This document shows, one piece after another, positions 36,905-43,982 of a stretch of 64,000 bases of DNA. The stretch's first letter is position 1; each line of letters begins with the position of its first letter. The position numbers were made by a program, and so were the translations under genes. This DNA is from Caldilineaceae bacterium (GTDB lineage Bacteria > Chloroflexota > Anaerolineae > Caldilineales > Caldilineaceae): positions 496,001 to 560,000 of the forward strand of contig JADLDO010000028.1 of the NCBI GenBank assembly GCA_020846635.1, read 5' to 3'. The notes beneath the pieces are model-generated. The model saw nothing but the letters and a program-made list of their open reading frames with translations. It searched no databases and had not been told where the DNA came from.

Positions 36905-37660
36905 CTAAAAAGTCAACTGCCCGCCATCAATCACCAATTGATGCCCCGTAATAAAACCGGAATCGGTGGAGGCCAGATAGGCCACAGCAGACGCGACTTC
37001 CTCCGGCGCGCCGAAACGCTTCAGCGGGATCTTGGGCATATAGCTCTTGACCCATTCGGGGTTATCTCTGGCCTCTTTGGTGAGGCGGGTGGCAATCAGC
37101 CCTGGACAGACGCTGTTGACGCGGATGTTGTGGGGAGCCAGGTCAATCGCCATCGTCATCGTCAGCCCTACTACGCCAAATTTCGATGCATTGTAGTGCG
37201 CCAGCAACTCCTCACCCACAAGCCCATTGGTAGAAGCCATGTTGACAATCCGGCCCTCAATGCCGCGCGCGACCATGTGGCGCGCAACGATTTGCGAGCA
37301 GTAAAAGACACCGGTGAGGTTCACCGCCAGGGTGCGATCCCACCATTCGTCGGTGATCTCCAGAAAATGCTCATCGTGTGCAATCCCCGCAATGTTGGCG
37401 AGTACATCCACATGGTCATAGGCCGCGATGGCCGCGGCGAGCATGGCTTCCACTTGGGCGCGCTTTGTGACATCAACGGCAACGGCGGTTGCCTTGCCAC
37501 CTGCCTCTCGAATGGCCGCGGCTGTTGCTTCTGCCATTGATAAATCCTGATCGGCAACGACAACTGCTGCCCCTTCCTGGGCCAAACGAAGCGCGGTGGC
37601 AGCGCCAATGCCGTTGGCTGCCCCTGTGACAATGGCAACTTGCTCTGCGAAGCGAAACAT
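36905..37660 (-). CDS. Short-chain dehydrogenase/reductase (SDR)
   Basis: 251 residues, classical SDR. NAD(P) site TGAANGIGAATALRL (TGxxxGxG), NNAG-equivalent NIAGIAH, catalytic Ser in IVNMASTNG, and YNASK (Tyr-x3-Lys). A C-terminal FITGHQLVIDGGQLTF is standard. It oxidises or reduces a hydroxyl/keto group of an unknown substrate, perhaps a sugar-derived compound given the convergent sugar importer. GAGGAG precedes the ATG. Confidence 0.94.
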   Translation of the reverse strand: MFRFAEQVAIVTGAANGIGAATALRLAQEGAAVVVADQDLSMAEATAAAIREAGGKATAVAVDVTKRAQVEAMLAAAIAAYDHVDVLANIAGIAHDEHFLEITDEWWDRTLAVNLTGVFYCSQIVARHMVARGIEGRIVNMASTNGLVGEELLAHYNASKFGVVGLTMTMAIDLAPHNIRVNSVCPGLIATRLTKEARDNPEWVKSYMPKIPLKRFGAPEEVASAVAYLASTDSGFITGHQLVIDGGQLTF

Positions 37661-37807
37661 GGGAACTCCTCTATAACGTTATTGGATTTTCGGCGGAACT
37701 TTGCAGCGGAAATTTGCCGTCTAGTCAACATTGACGGAATGATATACAATGTTACAGGATTTATTCCTGACACCAATTCCGCAGTGTACCTGCTTTTTTT
37801 ATCTTAC

Positions 37808-37813
37808 TATAAT
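37808..37813 (+). promoter_or_regulatory. TATAAT -10 box for the small membrane protein gene
   Basis: A perfect -10 hexamer 33 bp before the ATG at 37847; the -35 region (TGTACC, 17 bp upstream) is poor. Confidence 0.45.
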
Positions 37814-37846
37814 TCATTACTGCTCGACTCATACAGGAGGGGGAGT

Positions 37847-38245
37847 ATGACGGTTCCAAAGCGGTTTGGGGTCCTACGTTTTTTTGGTACCTTGTTGAAA
37901 GTCATCGCCTGGATTGTCTTGGTGCTGAGTATCTTGGCGGCGATTGGTGCAGCGGTGGCAGGGGGCAGCCTGGTCGATACCCTGACCCCGGCATTGGGGA
38001 ATAGCGCTGGTCTAATCGGTTCTGGTGGTGGAATTCTTGCCGGCCTCTTTATTTTGATTCTTGGCCTGATCTATTTTCTTGTTCTCTATGTGAGTGGTGA
38101 GAGTATTCATCTGCAATTGGCTGTGGAGGAAAATACGCGGTTGACAGCCGCACTGCTGCTACAAATGCATCGAGAAGGGCAGGGAGATGCCGCCGTACCC
38201 TATGGGGCAGGAGGTGGCTTTGTCAATGAGCCCTATGAGAACTGA
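37847..38245 (+). CDS. Small two-span membrane protein of unknown function
   Basis: 132 residues from the ATG at 37847, which has CAGGAGGGGGAG immediately upstream; the frame is open further upstream but has no ribosome site and a promoter falls within it. Two hydrophobic spans (about 15-45 and 62-90), with a Gly-rich loop, precede a cytoplasmic-looking C-terminal part (IHLQLAVEENTRLTAALLLQ). The AVEENTR motif followed by a hydrophobic helix resembles small membrane proteins common in this phylum; no function known. Confidence 0.75.
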   Translation: MTVPKRFGVLRFFGTLLKVIAWIVLVLSILAAIGAAVAGGSLVDTLTPALGNSAGLIGSGGGILAGLFILILGLIYFLVLYVSGESIHLQLAVEENTRLTAALLLQMHREGQGDAAVPYGAGGGFVNEPYEN

Positions 38246-38306
38246 GATTGCGAAGTATGCGTGAGAAGTAACCGTAAGAAGTAAGAAAATGTAGAGGGTT
38301 ATAAAG

Positions 38307-38337
38307 CGCGCACCTGAAAGGGTGCGCGTTGCTTTTT
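38307..38337 (+). terminator. Rho-independent terminator
   Basis: CGCGCACC-TGAAAG-GGTGCGCG followed by TTGCTTTTT, 62 bp after the small membrane protein gene. Confidence 0.85.
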
Positions 38338-38409
38338 GTGTGCCATCCGGTCAATTAGCCAATCTGCCAATCGGCGTAGCCACAGACGGAGGAACACAGG
38401 GCGCTATCC

Positions 38410-39156
38410 CTACGCTTCAACGCTCAATTTATCGGCCACCAGCGCCAGCAAGAAGGTGCGCTCTTGGTCGGCATCAAACAGGATATTGATGGTTGCCTCT
38501 ACGCCGCCGCCATTGAGAGCGGTGATGACACCCGCGCCAAATTTAACATGCTGCACGCGCTGTCCAACCTCCAGTGGCGGAAGCGCCTCGACTGCGCCCA
38601 CGGGGATCGGCAGCGGTTCCGGCGGAATCGCCGGCCCACCCAATTCCCGATCGCGCCAGCTTTCGGCCAAATTTGCCAACATCTGTTCGGGATTGCGCGC
38701 CACGCGTGTACGCAACTCCTCGGCCTGGCTTACTGCGCTGCTGAGACGGGGCTGCCAGAGCAGCTTTTCCTTGTCGGGCCGGTCGCCCTGCGCCATCAGC
38801 CGGTTGGCGCGGCTCAAGAGTCGAATCAGATGATCCATCTGCTTAACAGGGTCTTCCAACGGGTCAACCAATAAAAGCTGGACCCCGCGCTGTCGGCAAA
38901 GTTCCTGGCGTGTCTGGTCGCGCTGTTCTTCCTCCAACAGCTCCCAATCGCTTTGGCGGCCTTGCCCTTTGGCGGTGAGGCCAATAAAGCGAAAGGCCAG
39001 GTTGGCTTCGGGATAGAACAGGTCGAGCTTGAGCCGGCGTTTGGTAGCCGGATTGACCAGCCACTCCGGGCTGACATTCTCTTGCGCCGTAAATTCTTTG
39101 AGGATGCGCGCCAGCATCTCGCGCCAGCCATTGAGGGCCACATATAAGTTCGACAT
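38410..39156 (-). CDS. Nuclease-like protein with UvrD/PcrA-tail-like domain
   Basis: 248 residues from the ATG at 39156. Residues 1-115 contain LKLDLFYPEANLAFRFIGLT and, further on, RGVQLLLVDPLEDP. This spacing resembles DUF559/VSR-like PD-(D/E)XK nuclease folds, although a catalytic E-x-K is not obvious. The C-terminal 55 residues (LEVGQRVQHVKFGAGVITAL and a final F-D-A-D stretch) match the small beta barrel at the end of UvrD/PcrA helicases, which binds RNA polymerase. No helicase domain is present. A role in DNA repair coupled to transcription is conceivable but not shown. The nuclease assignment is weak; the tail assignment is stronger. Confidence 0.7.
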   Translation of the reverse strand: MSNLYVALNGWREMLARILKEFTAQENVSPEWLVNPATKRRLKLDLFYPEANLAFRFIGLTAKGQGRQSDWELLEEEQRDQTRQELCRQRGVQLLLVDPLEDPVKQMDHLIRLLSRANRLMAQGDRPDKEKLLWQPRLSSAVSQAEELRTRVARNPEQMLANLAESWRDRELGGPAIPPEPLPIPVGAVEALPPLEVGQRVQHVKFGAGVITALNGGGVEATINILFDADQERTFLLALVADKLSVEA

Positions 39157-39616
39157 GACGAAAAGGATAGCACATGCGTTCCCAGTTGGCAATTTGGAGA
39201 GCGTTTTATAGATGCGCAAAATCACCGCTCAAACTTGCGCGTTTGCTGCTTGCCACACCTTAACTGTCATCACGAAATTGTACAGTCGCCACTGTCCACT
39301 TTCTATACAACGATACATTGGCGAAAGCGGATTTGAGGACTATTCTCTAGCAGGAAAGCTAGAGAAGTGGAACTTATCGGCCGCCTATGCCCCAGAACTG
39401 GCATGCTCGCGGCCATCCTTCGAAGATGCACAGGCTCTTTCTACACACGAATCTATGTTCACTGTACATCTGTAGCCCCTCTGGCGGGAAATGTATGTCC
39501 ACATGCATTTGTTGGGCTGTTCGCGTCCCCAGATCGAGGTTTACCACAAAGGCTGCGTGGGTAGTTCCCTATAACGGAACGATATGGCTGAGTTCAGCGG
39601 CAAGGGACGCTTGCTT
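39157..39616. other. Intergenic region with no recognisable gene
   Basis: Short open frames here have no ribosome sites, poor composition and no family resemblance. I see no strong hairpin. It must carry the promoters of the two divergent genes, but no good -35/-10 pair was identified. Confidence 0.5.
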
Positions 39617-39994
39617 ATGAAAAGTCGAATCTGTCGCCTCTTTCTCTTTTGTATGGGTGCAACGCTCTGTCTTTGGTTGCTTGCCGCCTGTAGCGCGCCC
39701 GTTGACGAGGAAAAGGTCCTTGCTGCCGGCAAAGAGATTTATACCAATCAGTGTTCACACTGTCATCAAGAAGACGGCCAGGGTTATGCACAAATCTACC
39801 CGCAACTCGCCGGAAATCCGATTGTCCTGCTTGATGATCCTGCGCCCATGATTGAGATTGTCTTGCATGGGCGCAGCAGCATGCCCTCCTATATGGATGA
39901 ACTGACCGGCGAACAGCGGGCAGAAGTGATCTCCTATGTTCGTAATGCCTGGGGCAACAAAGCCTCGCTGATCAGCACCTCGCAGGCATATTAG
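39617..39994 (+). CDS. Class I cytochrome c lipoprotein
   Basis: 125 residues. Lipoprotein signal (MKSRICRLFLFCMGATLCLW, LLAAC lipobox). A haem-binding CSHCH lies at about 47-51, and the axial Met is in GRSSMPSYMDELTGEQ, typical of small cytochrome c domains. It carries electrons at the outer membrane face. AAGGGA precedes the ATG at 39617; an upstream ATG (39584) would bury the signal. It lies 24 bp before the quinoprotein-like gene, so both probably share a transcript and the cytochrome may accept electrons from it. Confidence 0.9.
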   Translation: MKSRICRLFLFCMGATLCLWLLAACSAPVDEEKVLAAGKEIYTNQCSHCHQEDGQGYAQIYPQLAGNPIVLLDDPAPMIEIVLHGRSSMPSYMDELTGEQRAEVISYVRNAWGNKASLISTSQAY

Positions 39995-40018
39995 GCCGTA
40001 GAAGGAACGGGCGGAGTT

Positions 40019-41758
40019 ATGATCACCAGAATTCAGCGCATTCGTCTCGTGGTTGGATTGCTAACGCTGATCTTGATGGGCTGTGTTGAACCGATTGGAC
40101 ATGAGCGCAACGCCACGCCAACCCCGCCTGCACCCCACCAGACGCCCACCTCCACTCCTGAAGTTCCACCCACCGTTGTGCCTGTGGCGGCGATTCCACC
40201 CGAAATCGAACAATTCGCTGTTGAATGGCCGATGGCGCATAAGAACTATCAAAACACGCGCACCACAACCGACAGCCAGATCAACGCCGGCAATGTGGAA
40301 CAGTTGGGCGTCGCTTGGACCTTCAAGTTGAATGGTGCTTCGAAATGGGGAACAGCGGCGAGTAGTCCGCTGATTGCCAATCACATTGTCTATTTCCAAG
40401 ACCTTCAGAGCAATGTCTTTGCGCTCGATCTCCAGAGCGGCGAGCGCATTTGGGAGAAACTCTACAGTCAGGATGTACTTGGGCCGAATGGCCCCGCATT
40501 GGGGTGGGGCAAACTATTCATCCAAGATGGTATCAATCACCTCATCGCCCTTGATCTAGCCAGTGGCAGTGAGTTGTGGTCGACGGAGCTGTTCGGCCCC
40601 ACTGGAGCCAACCAGCCGCTCGCGTATGGCGGCTATGTCTATACCGGGGTGACGAATGGCGCTTACTATCAGAGCCCCGGCAAGATCATGAACCTGAACA
40701 AAGCCGGCACAAGTGGCTATGCATTTGGCGTCGATCAAGAAACCGGCACAATGATCTGGAGCTTTCAAACCGTTGAGCCGGGCTTCTGGGGCAATCCAGA
40801 GTTGAACAGCGGGGCCGGTATCTGGTTTTCACCGGCCATTGACACCGAAAGTGGCATGACCTTCTGGTCAACCGGCAACCCGGCGCCGATGCCCGGCATG
40901 ATCGGCTATCCCAATGGCTCCAGCCGTCCAGGGCCTAACCTTTATTCGGAAACCATGCTCGCCATCAGCGGGCAAACGGGTGAGTTGGTCTGGTATGACC
41001 AAGTGCGCGAACATGATCTGTTCAACTATGATTTTCAGAATTCACCTATGCTGGCGACGGCACAGATCGAAGGTCAGGAACGAGAGGTTGTGATTGGAAC
41101 CGGCAAAATGGGATATGTCTATTCCTTTGACAAAACAACGGGCGAACGCTATTGGGAGACGCCGGTGGGAGTGCATGAGAATGACGAATTGCAGGAACTG
41201 CCGCTCAATGAGGAAGTTGTGATGGTTACGCCGGGATTCTGGGGGGGGATTGAATCACCGGCGGCGACGGCAGACGGCGTGGTCTATGCCGCTGTTGTCA
41301 ATCTTCCAACCCCTTATACCGCTACTGCCTTTAACTCCAGCGATGGTGACAAAGCGGTCACCAATCTCGAAGGGCGTGTTGAGTACGATCTTGGCACAAG
41401 CGAAGTCGTCGCCCTCGACATCAACAACGGTGAAATTCTATGGTCCATCCCCCTGCCTAGCATCGACTTTGGCGCTGTTACGGTGGTCAACGATCTGCTT
41501 TTTACCGCTACCTATGATGGAGTGATCTATGCGTTGTCGCGGGCGGATGGCTCGATTGTCTGGTCTTACCAGGCTCCAGGCGGCATCATCGCTTGGCCTG
41601 CTGTTGTTGAGGATACGATTGTCTGGCCGGTTGGGCTGGGGCGAGAACCCGTGGTGTTGGCCTTGCGCCTGGGCGCAGAAGGCCAACCTGTTCTACCGGC
41701 TGCCCGTCCGCTGCCCACACCAACGCCAGCGCCTAAGGAGTCCGATGCAGAAAAGTAA
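40019..41758 (+). CDS. PQQ-like beta-propeller lipoprotein (quinoprotein dehydrogenase-like)
   Basis: 579 residues. Signal with lipobox (TLILMGC), then a Pro/Thr linker to about residue 60. The rest is a propeller of tryptophan-docking repeats such as VFALDLQSGERIWEK, LIALDLASGSELWS, VVALDINNGEILWS and IYALSRADGSIVWSYQAPGG. GAGIWFSPAIDTESGMTFWS, then TGN, recalls PQQ alcohol and polyvinyl-alcohol dehydrogenases. The adjacent-cysteine pair of methanol-dehydrogenase-type enzymes is absent. Context between cytochrome c genes and a cytochrome oxidase argues for an electron-donating dehydrogenase rather than BamB. The substrate is unknown and PQQ binding is inferred. Confidence 0.82.
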   Translation: MITRIQRIRLVVGLLTLILMGCVEPIGHERNATPTPPAPHQTPTSTPEVPPTVVPVAAIPPEIEQFAVEWPMAHKNYQNTRTTTDSQINAGNVEQLGVAWTFKLNGASKWGTAASSPLIANHIVYFQDLQSNVFALDLQSGERIWEKLYSQDVLGPNGPALGWGKLFIQDGINHLIALDLASGSELWSTELFGPTGANQPLAYGGYVYTGVTNGAYYQSPGKIMNLNKAGTSGYAFGVDQETGTMIWSFQTVEPGFWGNPELNSGAGIWFSPAIDTESGMTFWSTGNPAPMPGMIGYPNGSSRPGPNLYSETMLAISGQTGELVWYDQVREHDLFNYDFQNSPMLATAQIEGQEREVVIGTGKMGYVYSFDKTTGERYWETPVGVHENDELQELPLNEEVVMVTPGFWGGIESPAATADGVVYAAVVNLPTPYTATAFNSSDGDKAVTNLEGRVEYDLGTSEVVALDINNGEILWSIPLPSIDFGAVTVVNDLLFTATYDGVIYALSRADGSIVWSYQAPGGIIAWPAVVEDTIVWPVGLGREPVVLALRLGAEGQPVLPAARPLPTPTPAPKESDAEK

Positions 41759-41878
41759 TGTCGCGTGAAGCAGGATGCGGTATAGTAGACCCGGTATAGC
41801 AGTGGTGCATACAAGGCCGAGCCGGTGATCTTCAGTACCGGATCAGCGAGTTCTTTGCCGGCATGTAAGGAGGAAACG

Positions 41879-42940
41879 TTGTTTCCGCAGACAAGCGATA
41901 GTCATCACAAGGCGAATGAGCGAGGCGCGTCCAGGTGGCGGCGGCTCATGCCTGCTTTGGCAATGGCGCTGCTTACCAGTTGTATCGAAGCCCCGGCGTC
42001 ACGCGATACGCCTTCGCTGTTGGATGCACATGGGGAGGGTGCGCGCATTATCAGCCAGGAGTGGCAGCTTCTCTTTTGGATCGGAACAGCCATCGTCCTT
42101 CTGATTAGTGCGCTTCTTATCGCAATTTTGATTCGTCACCTTCGAACCCCGCGCGAAGTCGCTGCTGATCCGCGCGAGACTGTTGGGGTCAGATGGATTT
42201 GGCTGGGCGGAATTGCCCTGCCTGCTGTTATTTTGGTATTCACGTTTTTCTCCACGGTGCGCGGAAGTGGGGCTTTGAGCGCGCCGCCCAACCCAGAGAC
42301 AGTGACGATCAACATCACGGGTCACCGCTGGTGGTGGGAGGTGCAGTATCCAGACGCAGGCATCACCACTGCCAATCAACTCTATGTTCCCGTCGGCCAG
42401 TCGGTGCGTATCCACCTGGAGTCCGATGATGTGATCCACAGCTTTTGGGTGCCGCAACTACACTTCAAGCGTGATCTCATCCCCGGTCAACCCAATTCAA
42501 CCTGGTTGCAGGCAGACGAACCCGGCGTCTATCGTGGCATCTGTTCCGAGTTTTGCGGTGTACAGCATGCACAGATGATGTTCATGGTGGTGGCGCTGGA
42601 GCCGGATCGCTATCAAGCCTGGATTGAGAATGAGGGCCGGTCCGCGGTCGCACCCGAAGATGACGTGGCGCGTGCGGGACAGCAAGTCTTTCTCAGTTCT
42701 GCCTGTATCTACTGCCATACCATCCGGGGGACACCTGCTGCCGGTGAAACCGGACCCGACTTGACCCACTTAGCCAGCCGCCAAACCATCGCTGCCGGCG
42801 CGTTGGAAAACAATATTGGCAACCTGGGCGGCTGGATCATGGATCCGCAGCATATCAAGCCGGGCAGCGCCATGCCGGCAACGCCCCTGAATGGCGATGA
42901 GTTGCAGGCATTATTGGCTTACTTGACTACGCTGAAGTGA
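41879..42940 (+). CDS. coxB: Cytochrome c oxidase subunit II fused to cytochrome c
   Basis: 353 residues. The start is TTG 41879, with a perfect TAAGGAGG 5 bp upstream; a GTG 18 codons earlier has none. Lipoprotein-like signal (MALLTSC), two spans (about 60-85, 100-125), then the cupredoxin domain with CuA ligands in DDVIHSFWVPQLHF and GICSEFCGVQHAQMMFMVV. Residues 265-353 are a cytochrome c domain (CIYCHTIRG, axial Met in GSAMPATPL). This is the caa3-type layout: it takes electrons and passes them via CuA to subunit I. The gene lies in the cytochrome/quinoprotein cluster and faces the subunit I/III gene. Confidence 0.95.
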   Translation: MFPQTSDSHHKANERGASRWRRLMPALAMALLTSCIEAPASRDTPSLLDAHGEGARIISQEWQLLFWIGTAIVLLISALLIAILIRHLRTPREVAADPRETVGVRWIWLGGIALPAVILVFTFFSTVRGSGALSAPPNPETVTINITGHRWWWEVQYPDAGITTANQLYVPVGQSVRIHLESDDVIHSFWVPQLHFKRDLIPGQPNSTWLQADEPGVYRGICSEFCGVQHAQMMFMVVALEPDRYQAWIENEGRSAVAPEDDVARAGQQVFLSSACIYCHTIRGTPAAGETGPDLTHLASRQTIAAGALENNIGNLGGWIMDPQHIKPGSAMPATPLNGDELQALLAYLTTLK

Positions 42941-43007
42941 TGAAGGGAAGCATCGCTTGCCTGTTTTGGCCGCGACACGTCAGAGATAGTCAAAGATAAG
43001 GGAAACT

Positions 43008-43460
43008 ATGATAAAGCGCGAGACATTCAAACAGAGTTGGAAGCAAACGCTGGTTTTGCTGGCGCTCTTGGCTTGTCTCGCGCTGGCAAGCGGTTGCAAT
43101 GGGCTTGCAGAGCCAAAGCCCATCTACGATATACCTGGTGGTGACATGGATCGGGGGCGGCAAGCCATGACCGAATATGGCTGCACCGCCTGTCATACCA
43201 TTCCTGGCGTGACGCGCGCCGATGCGACCGTTGGCCCACCGCTCACGGGCTGGGCGAAGCGGGCCTCAATTGCCGGAGAATTTCCCAACACACCGGAGAA
43301 CCTGATTGCCTGGATTCAAGACCCGCAGGCAATGAACCCCGGTTCGATCATGCCGGACGTGGGTGTGCCGGATGCGGTTGCGCGCGACATGAGTGCCTAT
43401 CTCTACAGCTTGAAGTGGAATCCGGCTGAACCTCCCTGGCGCAGAAACGAAAAGTGGTAG
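43008..43460 (+). CDS. Cytochrome c lipoprotein
   Basis: 150 residues. Lipoprotein signal ending LALASGC (near residue 30). Haem motif CTACH with TVGPPLTGWAKR and an axial-Met candidate in NPGSIMPDVGV, typical of oxidase-associated cytochrome c. It probably shuttles electrons between the dehydrogenase or other donors and the CoxB cytochrome domain. It is 67 bp downstream of coxB and converges on the membrane-protein gene of the subunit I operon. Confidence 0.92.
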   Translation: MIKRETFKQSWKQTLVLLALLACLALASGCNGLAEPKPIYDIPGGDMDRGRQAMTEYGCTACHTIPGVTRADATVGPPLTGWAKRASIAGEFPNTPENLIAWIQDPQAMNPGSIMPDVGVPDAVARDMSAYLYSLKWNPAEPPWRRNEKW

Positions 43461-43501
43461 CGTGCAGTGCGGTTTGGTGAAACAATCTGTTGGGGTTATC
43501 G

Positions 43502-43948
43502 CTATGCACAGACAGGCAGCATCGCAATTGGCAAAAGCGATACGACGATAATCAGTAGATACAGGCCATTGAGCAGCAGTGTGACAAAAGCCAGCAGCGG
43601 GATAACCGCTGCTTTTGTCTGCCCTGTCTCGCCGTTGGTATCGGTTCGCGTGCGCCGCCACTCGTTGAAGGCCGCGAATGCAAAAGCCGCCACGAGTGCC
43701 AGTGCAAGCAGGGTCGTGATCGTCTGTATGATTTTCAACCCAGAGCCCGCTGCGGAGGCCCCAAACCAGCCCCACTGGCAGGTGAGCGAAGCAAGCGGAT
43801 AGACGATCATCAGGTAGAGCGACCAGACGAACGTCCCGCCGATCATATACAGCATGATGCGCGCAACGGGGGTTTGTAGCTTGTGGCGCATCTTCGCCAT
43901 CATGCTCTCAGGCTTTTCCATCGCGTGCTCAGGCTGTTCGACCATCAT
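43502..43948 (-). CDS. Small membrane protein encoded with the oxidase subunit I/III fusion
   Basis: 148 residues, about four hydrophobic spans (MLYMIGGTFVWSLYLMIVYP, TTLLALALVAAFAFAAF and a long C-terminal one) with a Met-rich N-terminus. No family recognised. GGGGAG directly precedes the ATG, and it starts 35 bp after the coxAC stop on the same strand. The setting suggests an accessory (subunit IV-like) or assembly protein of the oxidase. Confidence 0.75.
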   Translation of the reverse strand: MMVEQPEHAMEKPESMMAKMRHKLQTPVARIMLYMIGGTFVWSLYLMIVYPLASLTCQWGWFGASAAGSGLKIIQTITTLLALALVAAFAFAAFNEWRRTRTDTNGETGQTKAAVIPLLAFVTLLLNGLYLLIIVVSLLPIAMLPVCA

Positions 43949-43982
43949 CTCCCCTTTCCTACAATCGCCATTTCACCCCTCG

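Noticed and set aside
39212..39475. 87-codon plus-strand open frame
   Set aside because: No ribosome site and no family resemblance; neighbouring frames are equally open.
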